A DNA stretch of 64,000 bases, from contig CBDHCM010000006.1 in NCBI GenBank assembly GCA_965261105.1, forward strand, positions 3,348,001 to 3,412,000, given 5' to 3'. The notes under the pieces were generated by a model that was not told the origin of the DNA, did not search any database, and was given only the letters and a program-made list of their open reading frames with translations. The position numbers were made by a program, and so were the translations under genes. Position 1 is the first letter of the stretch; every line of letters starts with the position of its first letter. Positions 54,007-62,570 of the stretch are shown here, piece after piece. The stretch is from Aldehydirespirator sp965261105. GTDB lineage: Bacteria; Actinomycetota; Acidimicrobiia; Acidimicrobiales; Aldehydirespiratoraceae.

Positions 54007-54357
54007 CTATTGCGGCTGGTTCGGATCTCTTGGCAGGATCAGTTCGTACCGGCTGTCATGGCCGAACAGCACAAACTCCCCGAGTCTCAGAACGTCGAGG
54101 CCGACCAGGATCTCAGCTCCCAAGACCTCCGGCACAGCCTGGGCACGAACTGAGATCGGATCCGGTGGTCGTTCCTGCTGCGAGGCCAGTTGCAACGAGA
54201 GATGATGCACCGCGCTCCTGCTCTCACCCGACGCCGAGTGCAGGGTCACATGGTCCACCGGCTCAAGCAGCATCGCTCGGACGGTTCTCTCGCTGATGCA
54301 TGTCCGCATAGCGGCCGAGTCGATGATGCCCCGAACTCGCTGAGGAACGGGCACCAT
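54007..54357 (-). CDS. Retropepsin-like protein with altered active site
   Basis: 116 aa from ATG 54357; the frame is open 17 codons further upstream without an ATG. GIIDSAAMRTCISERTVRAM resembles the first catalytic strand of bacterial retropepsin-like proteins, but the D-T/S-G triplet reads D-S-A, and VLGAEILVGLDVLRLGEFVL matches the second conserved segment (usually L-I-G-x-D-V-L). The loss of Gly after Ser and the short N-terminus suggest reduced or no protease activity, or a degraded gene. It is followed on the same strand direction, further upstream, by a small protein often paired with such genes. Confidence 0.6.
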   Translation of the reverse strand: MVPVPQRVRGIIDSAAMRTCISERTVRAMLLEPVDHVTLHSASGESRSAVHHLSLQLASQQERPPDPISVRAQAVPEVLGAEILVGLDVLRLGEFVLFGHDSRYELILPRDPNQPQ

Positions 54358-54466
54358 TCGTCCCTGTAGGCGGTAGCGCTCGACTTCCGTGGGGTGAAGG
54401 CTTACCTACACGTCCAGAACCGCACCACGGGATTCGAGGCGCCCGATTATGCGAGAGTAATCCGAT

Positions 54467-54742
54467 TCATGGGAGATGATCGGATATTACTACCTGCCCA
54501 CTCATGAACACCCGATCTCTCTCCAGCACCTCCTTGACCAAGAAGCGCCTGCCGATCGTGCTGCGATAACCAGCCTCACATGCTTGGTGCTCATCGTCGA
54601 AGCAGCCGATCAACTCGGGGCGGCGGCGTTTGTCGCGGGGCTGAACGAACAAGGCCCACCGTCCCTCGTGTGTCGCCAGGAGTTCGGAGCGGCGCTTCGA
54701 GAACGCAGCTTCCAGCCGGTCTAGGACGGGGTCGGGCCTCAT
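54467..54742 (-). CDS. Small protein, DUF5678-like
   Basis: 91 aa. The layout LEAAFSKRRSELLATHEGRW, then ALFVQPRD, ELIGCFDDEHQACEAGYR and FLVKEVLERD resembles the small DUF5678-type proteins that lie next to retropepsin-like genes (helix with LL-x-x-H/Y-E-G-x-x-A, then a G-x-x-D/S segment and F-x-V-K). It precedes the retropepsin-like gene on the same strand by 109 bp, which supports the pairing. Function unknown. Confidence 0.5.
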   Translation of the reverse strand: MRPDPVLDRLEAAFSKRRSELLATHEGRWALFVQPRDKRRRPELIGCFDDEHQACEAGYRSTIGRRFLVKEVLERDRVFMSGQVVISDHLP

Positions 54743-54804
54743 TGTCGCATTATGGCACGGTCAATGGGTTGCGCGGTGGATCGTTTCAGCTACTTTCGCT
54801 ACAT

Positions 54805-56289
54805 CTAGGAGAGCCAGTTGATGGCTTGGATCTCGGTGTAGGCCTCCACGCCCCATTTGCCCCGGTCGCGGCCGATGCCCGACATCTTGAAGCCTCCGAA
54901 GGGGGCGTACATGTGGGGCTGCACGGTGTTGAGGGCCACATTGCCGGACTCCAGCCGGCAGCCGATCTCGTAGGCCCGCTTGGCGTCGCCGGCGTACACG
55001 TAGGAGAACAGCCCGAACGACGAGTCGTTGGCCAACGCCACGGCCTCGTCGTCGCCGTCGTGGGGCAGGATCACTACCACCGGTCCGAACGCCTCGTCGC
55101 GCACCACGGCCATGTCGGGCGTGACATCCGCCAGCAGCGTGGGCGACACGAAGTAGCCGGGCAGGTCGGGACGCGTGCCGCCGCACACGGCCGTAGCCCC
55201 AGCGTCGACGCCGCCCGCGATGAAGGCCTCCACCCGGTCGCGGTGGGTCTCGGTGATCACCGGTCCGACGACGGTGCCCTCCTCGCGGCCGTCGCCCACC
55301 TTCATGAACGCAGCGAACGTCTTGAGGGTGTCCACCGTCTGCTCGTAGATGCTCCGGTGGCAGATCACCCGGGTGGGGGCGGTGCAGATCTGGCCAGAGT
55401 GGAGGCCCCAGGTGGTGGCGATGCCCATGCAGGCCGCGTTCGCGTCGGCGTCCTCGGTCATCACCAGCGCGCCCTTGCCGCCGAGCTCCATCAACACCCG
55501 CTTCATGGTGGCCGCGCCGTCGGCGTAGATGCGCGCCCCCACCTCGGTGGAGCCGGTGAACGACACCATGTTGACGTCGGTTGAGGCCACCAGGGCGGCA
55601 GGGGCCTCCGGCCCGGAGCCGGTGACGATGTTGACCACGCCGTCGCCGAGACCGGCCTCAGCCACCGCCTCACCCAGCAGCAGCACGCCCAGCGGATCCT
55701 GGGGGGCGGGCTTGATCACCACCGTGTTGCCCGCAGCCAGCGCCGGAGCGATCTTGCCGGCCACGTTCACCAGCGGCATGTTGTAGGGGGTGATGCAGGC
55801 CACCACCCCAACCGGATGGCGCTTCACCGTCGCCGCGATCAACCCGGCCGGACCCAGAGCCCCCTTCTCCGCCGGCATGGGTGTCACGTTCTCGTCGAGG
55901 TTGAACGGACGGGAGTAGTAGCGGAACCGTTCGATCATGGGTCCGCCGACCTGCAGGCTCTTGGCGATGGAGGTGACCGAGCCGGTCTCGGCCTGCACCA
56001 GCCGGAGCCACGAGGGGGCCATCCGCTGGATCACATCGGCCAGCTTCGACAGGCGAGAGCAACGCTCGTCGGGGCCCAGAGCCCGCCAGCCGGCAAGAGC
56101 GTCGCGGGCCGCCCGGGCTGCGTCGGCAGCCTGGCGCGCAGTTGCTTCGGGAGCGTGGCCCACCACGGTGCCGTCGTTGGGGTCGACGATGGGGTAGGTC
56201 CCCTCATCGGCGTCGACCCACTCCCCGCCGATCAGGAGCTTCCAGGCCCGGTCGGCGCCAATGCCGGAGTCGTCGCTACCGTTGTGCAC
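54805..56289 (-). CDS. Aldehyde dehydrogenase (NAD(P)-dependent)
   Basis: 494 aa from GTG 56289. Motifs: GEWVDADEGTYPIVDPNDG, TPYNMPLVNVAGKIAPALAA, VSFTGSTEVGARIYADGAAT (cofactor), MELGGKGALVMTEDADANAA (general base Glu), HSGQICTAPTRVI (catalytic Cys) and PFGGFKMSGIGRDRGKWGVE. It oxidises an aldehyde to an acid or CoA-independent carboxylate; the substrate is unknown. It is divergent from the thiolase. A TAGGCT box 6 nt before the GTG indicates a leaderless mRNA. Confidence 0.95.
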   Translation of the reverse strand: MHNGSDDSGIGADRAWKLLIGGEWVDADEGTYPIVDPNDGTVVGHAPEATARQAADAARAARDALAGWRALGPDERCSRLSKLADVIQRMAPSWLRLVQAETGSVTSIAKSLQVGGPMIERFRYYSRPFNLDENVTPMPAEKGALGPAGLIAATVKRHPVGVVACITPYNMPLVNVAGKIAPALAAGNTVVIKPAPQDPLGVLLLGEAVAEAGLGDGVVNIVTGSGPEAPAALVASTDVNMVSFTGSTEVGARIYADGAATMKRVLMELGGKGALVMTEDADANAACMGIATTWGLHSGQICTAPTRVICHRSIYEQTVDTLKTFAAFMKVGDGREEGTVVGPVITETHRDRVEAFIAGGVDAGATAVCGGTRPDLPGYFVSPTLLADVTPDMAVVRDEAFGPVVVILPHDGDDEAVALANDSSFGLFSYVYAGDAKRAYEIGCRLESGNVALNTVQPHMYAPFGGFKMSGIGRDRGKWGVEAYTEIQAINWLS

Positions 56290-56295
56290 CGCGCG

Positions 56296-56301
56296 AGCCT
56301 A
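56296..56301 (-). promoter_or_regulatory. -10 box (TAGGCT) for the aldehyde dehydrogenase
   Basis: TAGGCT on the minus strand fits TANNNT and ends 6 nt before GTG 56289. Confidence 0.4.
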
Positions 56302-56354
56302 TGCAGGCTGCCTCTAACCAGTGAACCCCACCATCCAACCCGCAAGGAGCCATC

Positions 56355-57557
56355 ATGGTTGAAGCCGTCATCGTCGCCACCGCCCGCACGCCCGTCGGCC
56401 GGGCCAACAAGGGATCGCTCGCCGGGGTACGGCCCGACGACATGTCGGCCTTCATCATCGGCGACGTGCTGTCCAAGGTGCCCGGACTCGACGCTGCCGA
56501 CGTGGAGGACGTGATCTGGGGCATAGGCCAGCCCGGCGGGGAGGGCGGCTACAACATCGCCCGGGTGGCCTCGATCCTGTCCGGACTCAACGCCCCCGGA
56601 GTGACCGTCAACCGCTACTGCTCGTCATCGCTGCAGACCATCCGCATGGCCGCGCACGCCATCAAGGCCGGCGAGGGGGACTGCTTCGTCGCCGGGGGCG
56701 TCGAGACCGTGTCCCGCTACATCAACGGCGCCGCCGACAGCGGACCCCACAACGACCAGTTCGCGGGCGCCGAGGGCCGCAGCGGGGAGCGCACCGCCGA
56801 GGGCTCCGAGCCGTGGAATCCCCCGCAGGGCCTTCCAGACATCTATATCGCCATGGGCCAGACCGCCGAGAACGTCGCCCAGTACAAGGGCGTGTCCCGC
56901 CAAGCTCAGGACGAGTGGGGCGTGCTGTCCCAGAACCGGGCCGAGGCCGCCCGCAGCCGGGGCTTCTTCGAGCGCGAGATCACCCCCTACCCCCTGGACG
57001 ACGGCTCCGAGGTGCACCTCGACGACGGCATCCGCGAGGGCACGACGCTGGAGGGCGTGTCGCAGCTGCGCCCCGTCTTCCGCCCCGACGGCACCGTCAC
57101 CGCCGGCAACTGCTGCCCCCTCAACGACGGCGCCGCCGCGGTGGTGGTGATGTCCGACGCCAAGGCGGCCGCGGTGGGTGCGACCCCGCTGGCCCGCATC
57201 GTGGCCACCGGCGTCTCCGCGCTCAATCCCGAGATCATGGGCCTCGGCCCGGTCGACGCCTGCCGCCAGGCCCTGGGCCGGGCCGCCATGACCATCGACG
57301 ACATCGACCATGTCGAGATCAACGAGGCCTTCGCGGCCCAGGTGCTGCCCTCGGCCGACGATCTGGGCATCGGCTACGACAAGCTCAACCCCAACGGTGG
57401 GTCGATCGCTCTGGGCCATCCCTTCGGCATGACCGGGTCGCGCATCATGTGCACCCTGCTCAACGGCCTAGAGGACGCCGACAACACCATCGGCCTGGAG
57501 TCGATGTGCGTGGGCGGCGGCCAAGGCATGGCCATGATCGTCGAACGCCTCAACTAG
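56355..57557 (+). CDS. Acetyl-CoA acetyltransferase / thiolase
   Basis: 400 aa; ATG 56355 follows CCGCAAGGAGCCATC. Catalytic residues are C89 (VNRYCSSSLQT), H355 (IALGHPFGMTG) and C385 (ESMCVGGGQGMAMIVERLN). It condenses or cleaves acyl-CoA with CoA, in beta-oxidation or ketone metabolism. The last 153 bp of this gene recur in altered form at 60642-60794 and the last 110 bp at 62248-62357, both in the same orientation. Confidence 0.95.
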   Translation: MVEAVIVATARTPVGRANKGSLAGVRPDDMSAFIIGDVLSKVPGLDAADVEDVIWGIGQPGGEGGYNIARVASILSGLNAPGVTVNRYCSSSLQTIRMAAHAIKAGEGDCFVAGGVETVSRYINGAADSGPHNDQFAGAEGRSGERTAEGSEPWNPPQGLPDIYIAMGQTAENVAQYKGVSRQAQDEWGVLSQNRAEAARSRGFFEREITPYPLDDGSEVHLDDGIREGTTLEGVSQLRPVFRPDGTVTAGNCCPLNDGAAAVVVMSDAKAAAVGATPLARIVATGVSALNPEIMGLGPVDACRQALGRAAMTIDDIDHVEINEAFAAQVLPSADDLGIGYDKLNPNGGSIALGHPFGMTGSRIMCTLLNGLEDADNTIGLESMCVGGGQGMAMIVERLN

Positions 57558-57731
57558 ACGCACCCAACACCGAGGCCGGATACAACCCGCCAGTCGGGAG
57601 GATTCTCTGCTCTCGGGGCGGTCGCCACTAGACGACCGGCCGAGCACTGCCCGGCCCCGGTGCGGCATCCAAGAGCGCATTCGAGGTTGACGCGACGGCG
57701 GAGAACGAAGGCATTAGGTTTGAGCGCGACC

Positions 57732-59441
57732 ATGTCGACGTGGCCCCTCCTTCCCCATCGCCTTGCCGTCGGCATCGGCGCGTGCGCAGCACTCTTCTTC
57801 CTGACCTCCTCATGCGCGAGTGACGCCGTTCCCAGCAAGGGCGGATCGCACTTCACTGGGGAGCGCGCCGGGGCCCTCGAACCCGGCACAGTCTCGACCG
57901 ACGCAGTGGCTGCCATGGCCCAACGGACCGCCCCTCTTCCGGAAACCGGGCTTGCGGCGGCGCGGCCGGCGGCCGAAGAGACCACAGTCGAACCGGTGCC
58001 AGATCTGGATTCGTCACCCCCTCCGTCCACTTCGGCGCCGCCGGTCGAGCCTGCCGTTCCGGAAGCGCCGGCCGAAGACCCTGCAGCGACTTCCACTCTC
58101 GCGTCACAGGACGTTGAAGGCCCGCTGTCGTCAGCGGATTCTGATTCGAGCGTCCCGCTGATTGAGGAGCCTGGGCCCGAGGCGGCGCAACCCGAAGAAC
58201 CACAACCCGAGGCGGCGCAACCCGAAGAACCACAACCCGAGGCGGCGCAACCCGAAGAACCACAACCCGAGGCGGCGCAACCCGAAGAACCACAACCCGA
58301 GGCGGCGCAACCCGAAGAACCACAACCCGAGGAGGAGGCTGGAAGCGATGAACAATTCTCGGGCGATGCGCTGCCTGAATCCGTGGTCGAGCAGGTGGAG
58401 GTAGGCGAAGGGTCGCCCTATGACCGTGTGTGGATTGTCGATGATGCCGCGTACGCGGCAACGTCGGCCGCCGCGGCCGATCAGGCCGGAGTGGGGGTGG
58501 TGGCAGCCACCGGCGATCTGAGGGCATTGCCGCGATCAGCACGGGAGGCGATATCTGCGGCTTCCGAGGTGGAAGTGCTCTCGGATCTCGGCGAAGACGC
58601 GGCCTGGCAACTGGAGGTGATCCGCCGCGGCGAGGAGTTGCCTGGTGGCGGCCTGCTCTTGTTCGAGCCGGGTGACGAAAGCCCGGGACGCCGCCTGGTG
58701 GCTGTATACGGCCATCCGTCGACAGCGGGTCTCGGTGTGTTGGGTGAGCAAGGACCCGAGGACGCGGTGGAGCGCCTTCGATCCATAGCCGAGGGCTACG
58801 GGGAGGACGGATTGGCGGTGCTGCCCACCTTTGAGATCATTGCCACCGTCGCCGCCGCCTCCCCCGGTGCTGGCGGGAACTATTCGAACGTGACCGATCA
58901 CGAAGTGATCAGGCCCTGGATCGAGGCGGCGGCAGCCAACGGCGTGTACGTAGTATTGGATCTTCAGCCGGGACGATCGGATTTTCTCTCGCAGGCCAAG
59001 CACTACGAGGAGTTCTTGCGCCTGCCCCACGTCGGGCTCGCACTGGATCCGGAGTGGAGGCTCAAGCCGCACCAGGTCCACTTGACTCAGATCGGCACAG
59101 TGGACGCGGCGGAGATCAACCGGGTTGTGGATTGGCTGGCCGGGATCGTCAGAGATGAGGCCCTTCCCCAGAAGCTGCTGATCGTTCACCAGTTCCGGTT
59201 TTCCATGATCACCAACCGGGAACAGATCGAAACACCCCCGGAGCTAGCGGTACTGATCCACATGGACGGCCAAGGTTCCCTGGCCGCCAAGTACAACACC
59301 TGGAACTCGCTGACCGGCCGGGCCGATGCCGACCGCTTCTACTGGGGGTGGAAGAACTTCTACGACGAAGACCGCCCGATGGCCACTCCGGAGCAAGTGC
59401 TGGAGCGGTCACCGGAGATTGTGTTCGTGTCGTTCCAGTAG
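57732..59441 (+). CDS. Secreted lipoprotein with Pro/Glu decapeptide repeats
   Basis: 569 aa from ATG 57732. The signal peptide RLAVGIGACAALFFLTSSC ends in a lipobox (LTSSC), so the mature protein is probably anchored to the outer face of the membrane. A disordered Pro/Glu/Ala region (residues about 35-205) includes five exact copies of EAAQPEEPQP (58179-58328), a likely cell-wall spacer. The C-terminal domain (about 220-569) has GHPSTAGLGVLGEQGPEDAV, VVLDLQPGRSDFLSQAKHYE, LALDPEWRLKP and FYWGWKNFYDEDRP, suggestive of a TIM-barrel hydrolase-like fold, without a family I can name. Confidence 0.8.
   Translation: MSTWPLLPHRLAVGIGACAALFFLTSSCASDAVPSKGGSHFTGERAGALEPGTVSTDAVAAMAQRTAPLPETGLAAARPAAEETTVEPVPDLDSSPPPSTSAPPVEPAVPEAPAEDPAATSTLASQDVEGPLSSADSDSSVPLIEEPGPEAAQPEEPQPEAAQPEEPQPEAAQPEEPQPEAAQPEEPQPEAAQPEEPQPEEEAGSDEQFSGDALPESVVEQVEVGEGSPYDRVWIVDDAAYAATSAAAADQAGVGVVAATGDLRALPRSAREAISAASEVEVLSDLGEDAAWQLEVIRRGEELPGGGLLLFEPGDESPGRRLVAVYGHPSTAGLGVLGEQGPEDAVERLRSIAEGYGEDGLAVLPTFEIIATVAAASPGAGGNYSNVTDHEVIRPWIEAAAANGVYVVLDLQPGRSDFLSQAKHYEEFLRLPHVGLALDPEWRLKPHQVHLTQIGTVDAAEINRVVDWLAGIVRDEALPQKLLIVHQFRFSMITNREQIETPPELAVLIHMDGQGSLAAKYNTWNSLTGRADADRFYWGWKNFYDEDRPMATPEQVLERSPEIVFVSFQ
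58179..58328 (+). repeat. Five perfect 30-bp tandem repeats inside the lipoprotein gene
   Basis: Each unit begins GAGGCGGCGCAACCCGAAGA and encodes EAAQPEEPQP. The five copies have no base differences, including synonymous sites, so expansion is recent and copy number is likely variable between strains. Confidence 0.97.
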
Positions 59442-59473
59442 GCCAACGCCTCAGCCGAACCTGTCCGGGTCTG

Positions 59474-60619
59474 TCAGGCGGCGACCTCTCTGAGGCTGCG
59501 ATCGCTGTTGTTGCACCGGTGCGGGCCGTCGGCTTCGATCACCACGATGTCCTCGAGGCGCATGCCCCACTTGCCCTCGATGTAGATACCGGGCTCGATG
59601 CTGAAGGCGTGGCCGACCTGCACGGGCTCGCGGTTGAGTTCCGTCACGTAGGGCGGCTCGTGCACCTCCATGCCGATGCCGTGGCCGGTGCGGTGGATGA
59701 AGCAGTCACCGTAGCCGGCGTCGCGGATCACCTCGCGGGCGGCGAGGTCGACATCGGCCAGCGCACGGCCGGGCTGGGCGGCGCGCACCGCCGCCTCCTG
59801 GGCCTCGGCGAGCACTGAATAGGCGGCGCCCACATCGTCGGGCACCGGCCCCGTGTAAACGCAGCGCGTCGTGTCGCTGCAATAGCCGCCGGAGCGGCCG
59901 CCGAAGTCGAACAGCACCATCTCGTCGGGCTCTACCGTCCGCTCGCCGGGATGGTGGTGCGGGCTGGCCGAGTTCGGGCCCGACGCCACGATCACGAATT
60001 CAACGGTCTCGTGGCCGACGGCCCGGATCCGCTGGCCGATGTCGACGGCGATCTCCGCCTCGGAGCGGCCCACCAGCGCGACCTCGCCCCGCTGGATCTG
60101 TGACGCGACCTGGTCGGCCAGCGCCCCGGCCGCCGCGATCGACCGGCGCTCGGACGGATCCTTGATCGACCTGAGCCCGCCGACGGCCTCAGCGAGCGGG
60201 ACGATTGTCAGCCCGGGCGACGAGCGCTGGATGCCGACCGTGTGCAGAGCCCACAGATCGTCGGACACGACTACGTTGCCCCGGGCGGGCAGGATCCCTG
60301 CGATCACGTCCACAGGGTCGTCCGTGTCGCCCCACCCGACGACGGAGAACACCGACGGACGGCGCTGTACCCGCGCCGCCTCCAGTTGGGGCACCACCAG
60401 CGACGGCGCCGAATCGGGCCCGTCAATCCGAGCCACGAAGGCGGTGATGCGCTCCAGCGGCGTGGCCTGATAGCCGGTCAGGAACTCGAGGTCGATGCCG
60501 CCCCCCAGCACGATCGCCGCCGCGCCCGCCGCGCTCAGCCGAGCGCTGACGTCGCGCCAGCGCTCAAGAAGGACCTCGTCGGACACGTCACGGTTCGTCA
60601 CGACCCCATTCTGGTGCAT
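59474..60619 (-). CDS. M24 family Xaa-Pro aminopeptidase-like metallopeptidase
   Basis: 381 aa from ATG 60619; the longer open frame upstream runs antisense through a thiolase fragment. The creatinase/pita-bread fold carries the dimetal ligands in EMVLFDFGGRSGGYCSDTTR, HRTGHGIGMEVHEPPYV, FSIEPGIYIEGKWGMRLED. The N-terminal creatinase-like domain spans residues about 10-145. It releases N-terminal residues before proline or acts on related dipeptides. Its 5' end lies 22 bp from the thiolase 3'-end copy, so its promoter region may have been replaced. Confidence 0.9.
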   Translation of the reverse strand: MHQNGVVTNRDVSDEVLLERWRDVSARLSAAGAAAIVLGGGIDLEFLTGYQATPLERITAFVARIDGPDSAPSLVVPQLEAARVQRRPSVFSVVGWGDTDDPVDVIAGILPARGNVVVSDDLWALHTVGIQRSSPGLTIVPLAEAVGGLRSIKDPSERRSIAAAGALADQVASQIQRGEVALVGRSEAEIAVDIGQRIRAVGHETVEFVIVASGPNSASPHHHPGERTVEPDEMVLFDFGGRSGGYCSDTTRCVYTGPVPDDVGAAYSVLAEAQEAAVRAAQPGRALADVDLAAREVIRDAGYGDCFIHRTGHGIGMEVHEPPYVTELNREPVQVGHAFSIEPGIYIEGKWGMRLEDIVVIEADGPHRCNNSDRSLREVAA

Positions 60620-60641
60620 CCCCAGCGATTGCGCGCCTGAG

Positions 60642-60794
60642 GCGATCGCGTTGGGCCATACCTTCGGCATGACCGGCTCGCGCATCATGTGCACCCTGCT
60701 CAACGGCCTCGAGGGCGCCGACAACACCATCGGCCTGGAGTCGATGTGCGTCGGCGGCGGCCAGGGCATGGCCATGATCGTCGAACGCCTCAAC
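60642..60794 (+). pseudogene. Thiolase 3'-end fragment, copy 2
   Basis: 153 bp colinear, without gaps, with thiolase positions 57402-57554. The reading frame is kept (AIALGHTFGMTGSRIMCTLL to MIVERLN) with two amino-acid changes in the aligned core (Pro to Thr beside the catalytic His, Asp to Gly) plus several silent ones, and the stop codon is lost. No thiolase 5' part adjoins it; upstream is the M24 peptidase on the other strand. Confidence 0.9.
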
Positions 60795-60830
60795 CGACAG
60801 CAGGATCCTCCGCTCTCGGCGGTGGTGCGG

Positions 60831-62177
60831 CTACTGCCACAGCGTCGACAGCGGGGCGGCCCAGACGCGGCCTCCGCCCAGGCCTCCCCCGACGGCGGGA
60901 GACAGCACCACGGGCCGTCTCGGTGCGGTGTGGAGTACGACGCCCCCCGCGAAGCGGCTGCCGAGCTGATCCCGCAGCCAGAGCAGATGCCGGGCCTCGT
61001 GCAGTCCCGCCCGCTCTCCGGCTTTGACCTCCACGCCGACGATGCCGCGAGGACCGCCGTCAAGGATCAAGTCCACCTCCTGCGCACCGTCGCGGCGGAA
61101 ATGGCACAGCCGTTGGCCCGACACCCGCGGGTCGTGCTCGGCCCGCAGCTGCGCCGCCACGAAGGTCTCCATGAGGCGACCGCGCAGGTCGCCGCTGCGC
61201 CTGATCGCCCAAGCGTCGCTCCCCCACATGGCCGCGGCGAGCCCCGCGTCCACGAGCAAGCGCTTGGGAGACTTCTGCACGCGGCTCACCCCGCCGGGGA
61301 CGAACGCCGGGGCCTCGTGCGCCAGGTATGTGCGCTCTAGCAGCGCCAGGTAGGCCCGGCCCGTAGTCCGGCTGATCCCGGTCTCCTCGCAGAGACTCGC
61401 CAACGGCATGACCTTGGCCGAATGGGAGGCGTAGACGCGTGCGAACTCCAGCAGCTTTGCCCTGTCTTGGCGTCCGAGCAGCGAATCGACGTTGAGCGTC
61501 TGATCGACGCGCGCCCGAAGCGCCGAAGCTCGCAACGCCTTCGACGGCATCATCATCGCGCGCGGGTAGCCGCTCGCCAAGGCCATGTCCATGTAGTCGT
61601 TGGCGTCAAGACCTGAGGCCGGGGAGCCCAGGTCGCCCGATGCGATCCTGTCGAAGAGCGAAGCGGCCGCGCTCTGCGTCTTCTCCGCCACCGTCAGCGG
61701 GAACATGTCCAGCGGCATGACACGTCCGGTGCTAGGAAGCTGACTGGCCTGCGTCGACCGCAGCGAGCCGGTGATGATGAACAGCCCGTTCTCGGCAGGC
61801 GCCCGGTCCACGATTCGTTTGACGGTCCAAAGCACGTCGGGCGCCTGTTGCCACTCGTCGATGAGAATCGGCGGCTCGCTGCCCTCGAACACCGCACGAG
61901 CGTCCACGCGCAGCAACTCTGCGTCTTCGGGATCATCGAGGTAGAAGGCCGAGCGCGCCTGGCGCAGCGCGGTCGTGGTCTTCCCGCAGCCGCGGGGGCC
62001 GCGAAGCTCGACTGCTGGTACCGCGGCCAGCAGGTCCCTCAGTCGCTGGTCGGCCAGCCTGGGGATGTAGGCGGGCTCAGGGCCCGCAGCCAGACGCTCG
62101 CCCAGTGTGCGGCCGAGCCGGTCGCCGCCGTCCGCACCGTCCTGCCATCCGGCCGATGCGCTGTCCATCTGGTCCAC
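60831..62177 (-). CDS. AAA ATPase with DUF4143 domain
   Basis: 448 aa from GTG 62177 (ATG 62168 possible). Walker A VELRGPRGCGKTTTALRQA, Walker B EPPILIDEWQQAPDVLWTV and sensor LFIITGSLRS belong to the AAA_14 domain; the C-terminal DUF4143 part (about residues 215-400) has a winged-helix-like SLCEETGISRTTGRAYLALL and an end like a restriction-enzyme fold (FRRDGAQEVDLILD, VGVEVKAGE, with D and E-x-K). Such two-domain proteins are common, mobile and of unknown function. The gene lies exactly between thiolase fragments 2 and 3. Confidence 0.9.
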   Translation of the reverse strand: MDQMDSASAGWQDGADGGDRLGRTLGERLAAGPEPAYIPRLADQRLRDLLAAVPAVELRGPRGCGKTTTALRQARSAFYLDDPEDAELLRVDARAVFEGSEPPILIDEWQQAPDVLWTVKRIVDRAPAENGLFIITGSLRSTQASQLPSTGRVMPLDMFPLTVAEKTQSAAASLFDRIASGDLGSPASGLDANDYMDMALASGYPRAMMMPSKALRASALRARVDQTLNVDSLLGRQDRAKLLEFARVYASHSAKVMPLASLCEETGISRTTGRAYLALLERTYLAHEAPAFVPGGVSRVQKSPKRLLVDAGLAAAMWGSDAWAIRRSGDLRGRLMETFVAAQLRAEHDPRVSGQRLCHFRRDGAQEVDLILDGGPRGIVGVEVKAGERAGLHEARHLLWLRDQLGSRFAGGVVLHTAPRRPVVLSPAVGGGLGGGRVWAAPLSTLWQ

Positions 62178-62247
62178 ACAGGCTTCCTATCCGATTTTCC
62201 GGCTACTCCCTGTTCAGTCTTGGATTTGCTTCCCATCCTCTGGCCGT

Positions 62248-62360
62248 TCATGTACACCCTGCTCAACGGCCTCGAGGACGCCGACACCACCATCGGCCTG
62301 GAGTCGATGTGCGTGGGCGGCGGCCAAGGCATGGCCATGATCGTCGAACGCCTCAACTGA
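62248..62360 (+). pseudogene. Thiolase 3'-end fragment, copy 3
   Basis: 110 bp colinear with thiolase 57445-57554, followed by a TGA (thiolase has TAG). It encodes TLLNGLEDADTTIGLESMCV and GGGQGMAMIVERLN, with Cys to Tyr and Asn to Thr changes. It is closer to the intact gene than copy 2 at several silent positions, so the two fragments are not simple copies of each other. Confidence 0.9.
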
Positions 62361-62453
62361 ACCTTTCTGAACAGCGCTGCGGCCGGCCTGGGCAACTCTG
62401 GCCGGGCTAGCTCCGGCCGTCCATGATGCCGGACGTTGACTAGTCTGCGCGCC

Positions 62454-62570
62454 GTGAGCGAGCCATCGATGCCAGCTGAATCGGTGCCGACGGGTGCGCA
62501 GGACCTCCTCCAGTCGGTCCGTCGGCTGGCCTGCCCCGTCGAAGCGACAGCCTCAGCGGAGGCGCGATGA
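62454..62570 (+). CDS. 38-codon leader ORF coupled to hsdM
   Basis: GTG 62454 opens a frame (MSEPSMPAESVPTGAQDLLQ and on) that ends in TGA overlapping the hsdM ATG by ATGA. TAGTCT at 62441-62446 ends 7 nt before the GTG, the spacing of a leaderless promoter. The peptide has no known relatives that I recognise. It may be a leader that couples hsdM translation, or a chance frame. Confidence 0.4.
   Translation: MSEPSMPAESVPTGAQDLLQSVRRLACPVEATASAEAR

Noticed and set aside
58179..58328. Regular 30-bp repeats resembling a CRISPR array
   Set aside because: The units are contiguous without spacers and encode an in-frame decapeptide within a lipoprotein gene.
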